Shown piece after piece: positions 18,342-25,633 of a stretch of 64,000 bases of DNA (its first letter is position 1; each line of letters starts with the position of its first letter). Source of the DNA: Thiobius zoothamnicola (GTDB lineage Bacteria > Pseudomonadota > Gammaproteobacteria > Chromatiales > Chromatiaceae); assembly GCA_963678215.1 (NCBI GenBank), contig OY782758.1:2108001-2172000 (forward strand), read 5' to 3'. Both the position numbers and the translations under genes were made by a program. Under the pieces are notes generated by a model. The model was given only the letters and a program-made list of their open reading frames with translations. It was not told the origin of the DNA and did not search any database.

Positions 18342-19133
18342 ATGCCAATCATGATTGCCCTATTCAGTGTCGTCTTGTTGTTATTGGGTTCGGCTTGCAG
18401 CAGCACGGGGCCGGGTTGGCGAGCACCTGTCGAGACGCGCACCAGCCCTTCGCTTGCGCCTGTTCAAATACAATCCTCAATCCATCCGTCTGCAAAGTAC
18501 TATACCGTGCAGCTCAACGATACTTTGTTTTCCATCGCCTGGCGCTCGGATAATGATACGGAGCAACTGGCGCAATGGAACAATATCCGATCTCCTGATT
18601 TGATTTATCCCGGACAGCGTTTGTGGCTGCGCGCTCCGCAAAACGGGATCACGAAGCCCAAACCCAAGCAACAGCAACGTAAACCTGCGCCGACACCGAA
18701 GCCCAGACCCGCAGTCAAGTCATCCAAGCCGCCTAAACCGGTTTTCCCCAAGGGTAAGTTGGTTTGGCGTTGGCCAATGAGGGGTAAATTGGCAGCTAAA
18801 TATAAAGCGAATCATCAACTGAAAAAGGGGATAAAAATCATCGGTAAACCGGGAACCCGGATTAAGGCGGCAGAAGGTGGGCGCGTTGTTTATGGTGGTG
18901 ATGGTTTAATTGGTTATGGCCTATTAGTGATTATCAAACATAATGATCAATACCTCAGTGCTTATGGTCATAACCGGAAATTGTTGGTGAAAGAAGGTCA
19001 GCAAGTCGCCAAAGGTGATGTGATTGGTGAGCTTGGTCTGACGAATACGGGGAAGCCGCATTTGCATTTTGAAATCAGACGCAAGGGCAAGCCGGTTAAT
19101 CCGTTGGGATTGCTGCCTCAACAAAATCGTTAG
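18342..19133 (+). CDS. nlpD: NlpD-like lipoprotein: LysM plus degenerate M23/LytM domain
   Basis: ATG 18342 has AAGGTG six bases upstream and begins a lipoprotein signal (MPIMIALFSVVLLLLGSAC) with the lipidated Cys in LGSAC. A LysM domain (YYTVQLNDTLFSIAWRSDNDTEQLAQWN... YPGQRLWL) and a Lys/Pro/Gln-rich linker follow. The C-terminal LytM domain ends in KPHLHFEIRRKGKPVNP. The first metal-site motif, normally HxGxD, reads KKGIKIIG, so His and Asp are missing. This degeneracy is typical of NlpD, an activator of an amidase rather than an enzyme itself. It lies upstream of rpoS, and in Enterobacteria the nlpD region carries rpoS promoters. Confidence 0.88.
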   Translation: MPIMIALFSVVLLLLGSACSSTGPGWRAPVETRTSPSLAPVQIQSSIHPSAKYYTVQLNDTLFSIAWRSDNDTEQLAQWNNIRSPDLIYPGQRLWLRAPQNGITKPKPKQQQRKPAPTPKPRPAVKSSKPPKPVFPKGKLVWRWPMRGKLAAKYKANHQLKKGIKIIGKPGTRIKAAEGGRVVYGGDGLIGYGLLVIIKHNDQYLSAYGHNRKLLVKEGQQVAKGDVIGELGLTNTGKPHLHFEIRRKGKPVNPLGLLPQQNR

Positions 19134-19188
19134 CACCTGATTATTTATCGAATACACACGATTTTCATAAAACTCTGTTATTTGATTG

Positions 19189-19220
19189 CGTCATTCCCGT
19201 ATACCAGCTTGGGAATGACG
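19189..19220. repeat. Perfect 10-bp inverted repeat in the rpoS leader region
   Basis: CGTCATTCCC and GGGAATGACG are separated by 12 bases, about 60 bp before the rpoS start. There is no T-run, so it is not a classic terminator. The sequence resembles dispersed GTCATTCCC-type palindromes common in proteobacterial intergenic DNA. It could also fold in the rpoS mRNA leader. Confidence 0.55.
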
Positions 19221-19279
19221 GCGAACTTTACTCTTCTATGGCGTTCAGCGATCAAATGCGCTGCCAGAGGAAATAACAG

Positions 19280-20224
19280 ATGAATACCGAATATGCGGCT
19301 CCTATTAATCTGGCCGAACCGGCAAGTAATTCAACTGATACGGAAGTTGGTAAGTCTGATCTCACGGCGAAAACCCAAACTGTCCCAACCAGTCCGCTTG
19401 ATGCAACTCAGCTTTATCTGAATGAAATTGGGGACGCCAAACTGTTGTCGGCAGAAGAAGAAAAGCATTATGGCCGTCTGGCGCAAGCCGGTGATGCCAT
19501 GGCACGGCAAAAGATGATTGAGTGCAATTTGCGCTTGGTGGTGAACATCGCCCGACGCCACGCCAACCGGGGACTTGCGCTGTTGGATCTGATTGAGGAG
19601 GGTAATCTCGGTTTGATTCATGCGGTGGAGAAATTTGACCCGGAACGCGGTTTTCGTTTTTCCACTTATGCTATCTGGTGGATTCGCCAGAATATTGAGC
19701 GTGCCATCATGAATCAATCACGCACTATCCGTTTGCCGATCCATGTCGTTAAAGCTGTTAACAGTTATCTGCGTGCATCCCGTGAACTTTCGCAAAACCT
19801 TGATCATGAACCGCAGGAGGAAGAAATCGCCGAATGGCTGGATAAGTCGGTTGATGAAGTGAATCGCTTGGCGAGTCTGCATGAACATACTGTTTCCATT
19901 GACATGGTCTATGGTCACGAGAGTGATCGCACTTTGCTTGATACTTTGACGGATGAAGACGCTCTCGATCCGACTGAGCAATTGCAAAATCATCATGTTC
20001 AGGTTCACCTGGAGCAATGGCTTGAGCAACTTAACACCAAGCAATGCTATGTGATTGAACGACGTTTCGGCTTGCATGGACATGCAAACATGACACTGGA
20101 GCAAATAGCGTTTGGTCTTGGAGTCACCCGCGAACGGGTGCGTCAAATCCAAATGGAAGCCTTGCAGCGCCTGCGCTTTATTTTGCGGTATGAAGGGTAT
20201 AATGCCGACGATATATTGGAATAA
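19280..20224 (+). CDS. rpoS: RNA polymerase sigma factor RpoS
   Basis: Protein of 314 residues, the normal length for RpoS. Region 1.2 is DATQLYLNEIGDAKLLSAEEE. Region 2 includes NLRLVVNIARRHANRGLALLDLIEEGNLGLIHAVEKFDPERGFRFSTYAIWWIRQNIERA. Region 3 follows, and region 4 ends in LEQIAFGLGVTRERVRQIQMEAL. The ATG at 19280 is preceded by AGAGGAAA. It governs stationary-phase and stress genes. The setting downstream of nlpD supports RpoS over another group-2 sigma factor. Confidence 0.95.
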   Translation: MNTEYAAPINLAEPASNSTDTEVGKSDLTAKTQTVPTSPLDATQLYLNEIGDAKLLSAEEEKHYGRLAQAGDAMARQKMIECNLRLVVNIARRHANRGLALLDLIEEGNLGLIHAVEKFDPERGFRFSTYAIWWIRQNIERAIMNQSRTIRLPIHVVKAVNSYLRASRELSQNLDHEPQEEEIAEWLDKSVDEVNRLASLHEHTVSIDMVYGHESDRTLLDTLTDEDALDPTEQLQNHHVQVHLEQWLEQLNTKQCYVIERRFGLHGHANMTLEQIAFGLGVTRERVRQIQMEALQRLRFILRYEGYNADDILE

Positions 20225-20237
20225 AGGCTTGGTTAGT

Positions 20238-20525
20238 ATGAGTGAAACCGATTCTCAGGAACGTCAGATTCTTTTAATCATGCGTAAAGTGCTGGCGCAA
20301 ATTATTAAAGACACCACCCCTTCCAGTCGGGCGATGAAGCATCCTCTGTCCGATCAAACCATTGAAGATATCCGCAACTGCTTAGGACTGATTTCCTCTC
20401 GTGAGCGTGAATTGGCGGCTTTGGCGGGCGTTGCCATGGAAAAGCCTTATTTCACCGATGAAAAACCCAGCGCTGAAGTCATTCCAATTCATACCATCGA
20501 ACGCAAGCCGCAAACGGATAACTAG
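20238..20525 (+). CDS. Short conserved protein between rpoS and parC
   Basis: A 95-residue protein begins at ATG 20238, 13 bp after the rpoS stop. Its middle, LLIMRKVLAQIIKDTTPSSRAMKHPLSDQTIEDIRNCLGLISSRERELAALAG, is compact and helical. It looks like a conserved family seen near parC in other gammaproteobacteria, but I cannot name a function. The stop lies 6 bp before the parC start, so it probably belongs to the parC transcript. Confidence 0.7.
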   Translation: MSETDSQERQILLIMRKVLAQIIKDTTPSSRAMKHPLSDQTIEDIRNCLGLISSRERELAALAGVAMEKPYFTDEKPSAEVIPIHTIERKPQTDN

Positions 20526-20531
20526 CTTTTG

Positions 20532-22790
20532 ATGGTGACACAATCCGGCGATGTTCCCACGGACATCGAACAAATCCCATTGCACGAATTCACGGAAAAG
20601 GCGTACCTGGATTACTCCATGTATGTCATTCTGGATCGTGCCCTGCCTTTTATCGGTGATGGCTTAAAGCCGGTGCAAAGGCGTATTGTTTACGCCATGT
20701 CAGAATTAGGCTTGTCCGCCGCCGCCAAACATAAAAAGTCCGCGCGCACGGTCGGTGATGTGCTGGGTAAATTCCATCCACATGGCGACACCGCCTGTTA
20801 TGAAGCCATGGTGTTGATGGCCCAGCCCTTCTCATACCGTTATCCGTTGATTGATGGTCAAGGCAACTGGGGGTCTTCCGATGACCCGAAGTCATTCGCC
20901 GCCATGCGTTACACGGAAGCTCGTTTGACCCCTTACGCTCGGATATTGCTCAACGAGTTGGGGCAGGGCGCGGTCGAATGGCGACCGAATTTTGACGGCG
21001 CTTTGCAAGAACCCGCACGTTTACCCGCACGCTTGCCGAATGTTTTGTTGAATGGCGGTTCAGGCATCGCGGTTGGCATGGCGACCGATATACCGCCACA
21101 TAATCTGCGTGAAGTGGTCAGTGCCTGCATACATCTGATCGATCAGCCTGGCGCGGGTCTGGAAACTTTGCTCAAACACATTCCTGGCCCGGATTACCCC
21201 ACGCAAGCGAACATCATCAGCACGCCGACGGAGTTGCGCAAAATTTACGCGACCGGCAATGGTTCCGTGCGCGTGCGTGCGCGTTGGGGGAAAACACCGG
21301 ATGGCATCGTCATCACAGCATTACCGCATCAGGTCTCCGGAGCCAGAATTCTGGAGCAGATCGCCGCGCAAATGCAGGCGCGGAAACTTCCCTGGGTTGA
21401 CGATCTGCGTGATGAATCGGATCAGGAAACCCCGACCCGTCTGGTGATCACGCCGCGTTCTAACCGCGTCGATCTGGAGCGTTTGATGTTGCACCTGTGC
21501 GCGACGACGGACCTGGAGCGCAGTTATCGTGTCAATCTGAATATGATTGGTTTGGATGGTCGCCCCGCCGTCAAGAATCTGCGTGATCTACTCACGGAAT
21601 GGCTTAGCTATCGGTTTGAAACTGTGCGCCGTCGCTTGCAACATCGTCTGAACAAAGTCAACGAACGTTTACACTTACTTGACGGCTTATTGATTGCTTT
21701 TCTGAATCTGGACGAAGTGATCCGCATTATCCGTCAAGAAGACGAACCCAAGCCGGTATTGATCAAACGCTTCGCGCTCAGTGAAGCACAGGCTGATTAT
21801 ATTCTCGACACCAAACTGCGCCAGCTTGCCCGCCTTGAAACCCTGAAGATTCAAGAAGAACAGCAAGCATTGGCGCAGGAACGTCAACAATTGATGCAAA
21901 CGCTCAGCTCAGACACACACCTGAAAACTTTGATCAAGCAAGAACTCAGCGATGATGCAGATCAATATGGCGATGCGCGCCGCACCCGGATGATTGAATC
22001 ACCCGGCGCTGAACGGATGGATGAAGCGGAAGTGATTCCCAGTGAACCCCTGACTGTGGTGTTATCGCAAAAAGGTTGGGCGCGCGCTGGTAAAGGGCAT
22101 GAGCTGAATCCCGCTGAGTTAAGCTATAAAACCGGGGATGCACTTCAACAAGCGGTACGTTTGCGCAGTAATCAGCAGGCGGTGTTTTTGGACGCGAACG
22201 GACGCAGCTACTCTGTTGCCGCCCACGCCTTGCCATCCGCGCGCGGACAGGGGGAGCCACTGACGGGCCGTTTTAACCCGCCCGACGGCGCTGGTTTTGT
22301 CGCTATGCTTGGTGGTGAACCGGAGCAATATTGGGTGTTGGCGGCCGATAATGGTTATGGCTTCCGCACCCAGGCCCAAGCGCTGTACGCTAATAAAAAA
22401 GCGGGTAAGGCCGCCATCAATTTGGCGGATAAGACGCATGTGATGCAACCCGTACTGCTCAACGCGCCGGATACGGATCGTATCCTGTTGCTCACCACCG
22501 CCGGTCATTTGCTGGTGATTCAGGCAATGGATCTGCCGGAACTGGCGCGTGGTAAGGGCAACAAAATGATCGGTATCCCTGCTAAAGCACTGACTGAACG
22601 CACCGAATATTTACAGGCTATGCTGGTGATTCCGGTCAATAGCAAGGTCAGAATTGATGCGGGCAAACGTCACTTGACGCTTAAACCGGATGATTTGGAA
22701 GCCTATTGCGGAGAGCGCGGCAGGCGGGGTAAAAAACTCCCCCGTGGTTTGCAAAAAGTTGATGCTGTGCAGTTATTAATACAAGGCTGA
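20532..22790 (+). CDS. parC: DNA topoisomerase IV subunit A
   Basis: Type IIA topoisomerase subunit of 752 residues that decatenates daughter chromosomes together with ParE. The breakage-reunion domain holds the active-site Tyr (about residue 127) in AAMRYTEARLT. The helix-turn-helix region SARTVGDVLGKFHPHGD and the GSGIAVGMATDIPPHNL stretch are clear. The short C-terminal beta-propeller and the length separate ParC from GyrA. ATG 20532 is preferred over the adjacent TTG 20529. Confidence 0.95.
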   Translation: MVTQSGDVPTDIEQIPLHEFTEKAYLDYSMYVILDRALPFIGDGLKPVQRRIVYAMSELGLSAAAKHKKSARTVGDVLGKFHPHGDTACYEAMVLMAQPFSYRYPLIDGQGNWGSSDDPKSFAAMRYTEARLTPYARILLNELGQGAVEWRPNFDGALQEPARLPARLPNVLLNGGSGIAVGMATDIPPHNLREVVSACIHLIDQPGAGLETLLKHIPGPDYPTQANIISTPTELRKIYATGNGSVRVRARWGKTPDGIVITALPHQVSGARILEQIAAQMQARKLPWVDDLRDESDQETPTRLVITPRSNRVDLERLMLHLCATTDLERSYRVNLNMIGLDGRPAVKNLRDLLTEWLSYRFETVRRRLQHRLNKVNERLHLLDGLLIAFLNLDEVIRIIRQEDEPKPVLIKRFALSEAQADYILDTKLRQLARLETLKIQEEQQALAQERQQLMQTLSSDTHLKTLIKQELSDDADQYGDARRTRMIESPGAERMDEAEVIPSEPLTVVLSQKGWARAGKGHELNPAELSYKTGDALQQAVRLRSNQQAVFLDANGRSYSVAAHALPSARGQGEPLTGRFNPPDGAGFVAMLGGEPEQYWVLAADNGYGFRTQAQALYANKKAGKAAINLADKTHVMQPVLLNAPDTDRILLLTTAGHLLVIQAMDLPELARGKGNKMIGIPAKALTERTEYLQAMLVIPVNSKVRIDAGKRHLTLKPDDLEAYCGERGRRGKKLPRGLQKVDAVQLLIQG

Positions 22791-22891
22791 CGCATCACTC
22801 AAGTTTGGCATAACCGGGAAAGTGTCGCTGTATTTTGTTGAGTTGCAAGGCCTCGCCAAAACGGACGAGGCCTGTATTAGAAACCGTCCAA

Positions 22892-23131
22892 CTACTGTAA
22901 GCAGCCTTGTTGCGACCAGCGGCAGACAGGCTTGTTTGCTTTTTGCAGACAATCATTGATTGAGCAGATCGTCGCGCCTTGAGTCCAGTTGACATTCGCT
23001 GTATCAGAAGAGACGGGGATTTGCAGTGTTTGCAAATACATCGGCAAGTAGAGCGCCTGGAAGCAAGAATATTCTTGGTTATAGCAATCCCCTTGATTTA
23101 AGCAGCAGGCGTTAATATTGCTGGCTTTCAT
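22892..23131 (-). CDS. Possible small Cys-rich protein or remnant
   Basis: An open frame of 79 residues from an internal ATG has nine cysteines (CC, GDC, SC, TIC, NDC, VC, GC). The same frame is open for about 30 further codons upstream without a good start codon. It may therefore be the C-terminal remnant of a longer gene. No signal peptide or family is recognised. The rest of 22791-23232 shows nothing convincing. Confidence 0.25.
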   Translation of the reverse strand: MKASNINACCLNQGDCYNQEYSCFQALYLPMYLQTLQIPVSSDTANVNWTQGATICSINDCLQKANKPVCRWSQQGCLQ

Positions 23132-23232
23132 ATAATTGAAAGCCCCAGTGAGATACCATTTTTCAATGTCCCGGTTGTAGGCGGTAACTGGCTCTCAGTC
23201 GCTGTGCACTTATTCTATGAATTCGGGAGGTT

Positions 23233-24030
23233 CTAAGGTGCATTTGCAATGACTGAGGTGGTTGCTCTGATTTCATGTCGATCTGCGCCGCGTTCGATAT
23301 TCAGCACCATGCGCCAGAGACCAGCCAACGGCATCGTGATGTTGCCTCGATAATCCCCAGTGGCTTCTTCCGATAGCGTGAAAGTAAAGTCATCCCGGCT
23401 GCTTGAGGTGCGTAAGAAAGTACCCTCGACTTTAGCGCCGCTGATTGGGCGGTCAAATCGATCACGCACTTGCACGATCAGTTCGGTGGGCAGACCAGCT
23501 TGAGGTTGATTTCGCCAACCTTTATCGACTTGCCAACCACGGTTTTTTTGTTCTTCCACTTCAGCCAGGTAAGCGTTGTATAGCGCTTCCTTTTCCTGAA
23601 AGTCGTGAGATACCACGCCAGGGAAAGCAGAGTCAGCGATTTGCGCGTTACGCGGTGTGGGTAATATTTCTCTGAAAAACCCTTGAATGCCTTGTTCCGC
23701 CACAGTCAGAAAAACAATGTTAATGACGACGACGCCGACAAAGAAACTGACGATCAACGCTGGCGCCCAGTGCCATGATTTTTCTGACTTTCCGCTTAAC
23801 ATGCCTAACCCGTAGGCCAGCGTGAGGAAGATTGCCAGATGCACTGCGAAAATATCGGCCCCAGGCCAGTTGATGAGGCCCCATGGCATATAGATCAGTA
23901 AGATCAGTAAAGCGACAATCATCGCTGCGCTTTTGCCGGATAAGCGGATGATACGGGTTAACAGCAGGTAAAGGGCTAATTCAGCGCCGACACCGAAGCC
24001 GATGCTGGCGATCAGTTCAATGGCTGACAT
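23233..24030 (-). CDS. FixH-like membrane protein with N-terminal multi-TM extension
   Basis: Protein of 265 residues. The first about 120 contain four hydrophobic segments. The fourth (APALIVSFFVGVVVINIVFLTVAEQG) begins a FixH-type domain: SHDFQEKEALYNAYLAEVEEQKNRGW, then a periplasmic beta domain (LIVQVRDRFDRPISGAKVEGTFLR... GDYRGNITMPLAGLWRMVLNIE). FixH proteins assist cbb3 oxidase and copper maturation. No cbb3 genes lie nearby, and the extra membrane segments are unusual for FixH. It stands alone. Confidence 0.65.
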   Translation of the reverse strand: MSAIELIASIGFGVGAELALYLLLTRIIRLSGKSAAMIVALLILLIYMPWGLINWPGADIFAVHLAIFLTLAYGLGMLSGKSEKSWHWAPALIVSFFVGVVVINIVFLTVAEQGIQGFFREILPTPRNAQIADSAFPGVVSHDFQEKEALYNAYLAEVEEQKNRGWQVDKGWRNQPQAGLPTELIVQVRDRFDRPISGAKVEGTFLRTSSSRDDFTFTLSEEATGDYRGNITMPLAGLWRMVLNIERGADRHEIRATTSVIANAP

Positions 24031-24072
24031 ATTTCTTCCATCGTGATATTGGACATGTTTAAAATATTAGCA

Positions 24073-24543
24073 TTATCTTATGTTATTCTGTTGGCATTTG
24101 CATCGCATGGTGTTCGCCAATCGCGTTAAAGCGGTTTTCAGTGCGGCTTCGTCAATATATTCAGCGCAGTGAAAAATGTGCTGGATGGTGGCTTCTGAGC
24201 AATGACGTTGGGTAATTTCAGGGTTTACGGCTTTGAGTGGGTATGATGGTGGCGGCGCGGTGCGGATCCTAATACCACCGATGCTTGGCATATCGTGTCG
24301 TAACTGTTTGAGCAGGGTGGGTGATTCAAAGCGTAACTGACTGCTCCAGACGGGTGAATCAACGGAAATGCGCAATTCGGCGTCTTGCAGGGTTACTGAG
24401 TGACAGTGTCTGGCGATTTTTGCAGGAACCTTTTGTTGTATCAATTGTAAAAGTTGTTCTTGATGACGGATCTTTGTCAACAAGTGCTGTAAAATAGTCA
24501 GTTGATTAAAAAACTGTCTGATCTGGCGTGGCTTTGCGGACAT
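24073..24543 (-). CDS. dciA: DciA/DUF721-family protein
   Basis: Protein of 156 residues. The DUF721 core is near residues 40-95, with LRISVDSPVWSSQLRFESPTLLKQLR, the standard DciA strand-helix signature. DciA is the ancestral loader or operator of the DnaB helicase in bacteria lacking DnaC/DnaI. It is divergent from the M23 peptidase-secA genes, an arrangement common in gammaproteobacteria. Confidence 0.8.
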   Translation of the reverse strand: MSAKPRQIRQFFNQLTILQHLLTKIRHQEQLLQLIQQKVPAKIARHCHSVTLQDAELRISVDSPVWSSQLRFESPTLLKQLRHDMPSIGGIRIRTAPPPSYPLKAVNPEITQRHCSEATIQHIFHCAEYIDEAALKTALTRLANTMRCKCQQNNIR

Positions 24544-24617
24544 AGTTTAACGTTAATTTTGTCGTGTCTGGTCTTGAAGTGGATCCACTTTAAGGAAGAG
24601 CCGGAAAAGTAGATTCA

Positions 24618-25544
24618 ATGATGAATATTATCTTATTGTCGAATTTCTGTGAGAAACATGGCAGCGTGGGAATTTGCCTGTCCAAAATCGCGCTGTGGTT
24701 CATTCCCGTGATGATTGTCCTGGCGGGTTCGTTGTTTTGGCTGGGATACCAATCAGGACTTGCTGATACGGCGCAAAAGCAAACAGAGATGGCGCTTGCT
24801 GAGTTGCATGCCATGGTTCGGCGTGATCGCCAGGTCATCGCGGATGCGCAGGCGGCGCAGCGCGCGCACTTGGACGCGCTGGCATTGCGTTTGGCTTTGT
24901 TGCAGGCGCGTATCATGCGGGTTGATGCTTTGGGCGAACGTTTGGTCGGCATTGGCGAGTTGGATCAGGAAGAGTTTGATTTTTCCATTGAGCCGCCGGT
25001 TGGCGGCGTGGCGTCTGCAACGGATGAATCACAAGAAGTTGCGGAAATCACTGCCGGTTTGCAATACGCCAGCCAACTTTTGGAAGATCGGGAAGCCAAA
25101 CTCCAGATGTTGGAAACCCAATTATTGAACAGCGAGTTAATTCATGAAACCCTGCCCTCAGGGCGTCCTGTGGAAAAAGGTTGGTTCTCATCCAATTATG
25201 GCATGCGTACGGATCCTTTCTCGGGCAAAAAAAGCTTCCATAAAGGTGTCGATTTCGCCGGGCCACGCGGTACGGATATCTACTCGGTGGCGGCTGGCGT
25301 GGTGGAGCGTTCCGCCGAGATTGGTGGATTCGGTAATGTGGTGAAGATACGCCATGCCGATGGTTACAGCACCTTATATGCGCATAATCAGAAAAATCTG
25401 GTTCAGAAAGGTGATGTCGTTAAAAAAGGCCAGGTGATTGCATTACTGGGCAGCACGGGGCGTTCCAGCGGGCCGCATGTGCATTTTGAGGTGCGCAAAA
25501 ATGGTCGCCCGGTCAATCCGCGCGATTATATCTATTCGCCGTGA
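24618..25544 (+). CDS. M23-family metallopeptidase (cell-wall endopeptidase type)
   Basis: Protein of about 308 residues. There is an N-terminal membrane anchor (IALWFIPVMIVLAGSLFWLGYQ) and a long helical/coiled-coil segment (about 45-180). The C-terminal LytM domain has a complete metal site, HKGVDFAGPRGTDIYS plus GPHVHFEVRKNGRPVNP. Unlike the NlpD homologue in this window it keeps the HxGxD-type motif, so it should be an active peptidoglycan endopeptidase. It lies 89 bp upstream of secA in the same direction, a widely conserved neighbour pair. Confidence 0.85.
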   Translation: MMNIILLSNFCEKHGSVGICLSKIALWFIPVMIVLAGSLFWLGYQSGLADTAQKQTEMALAELHAMVRRDRQVIADAQAAQRAHLDALALRLALLQARIMRVDALGERLVGIGELDQEEFDFSIEPPVGGVASATDESQEVAEITAGLQYASQLLEDREAKLQMLETQLLNSELIHETLPSGRPVEKGWFSSNYGMRTDPFSGKKSFHKGVDFAGPRGTDIYSVAAGVVERSAEIGGFGNVVKIRHADGYSTLYAHNQKNLVQKGDVVKKGQVIALLGSTGRSSGPHVHFEVRKNGRPVNPRDYIYSP

Positions 25545-25633
25545 AGGCCATATTCAACGCCGCTTGCTTCAACGCGATAATCTCGTTTTTCGGCGATTCT
25601 TCTGAAGTCATTCTTTGAGTGCAGCCTATCCCT

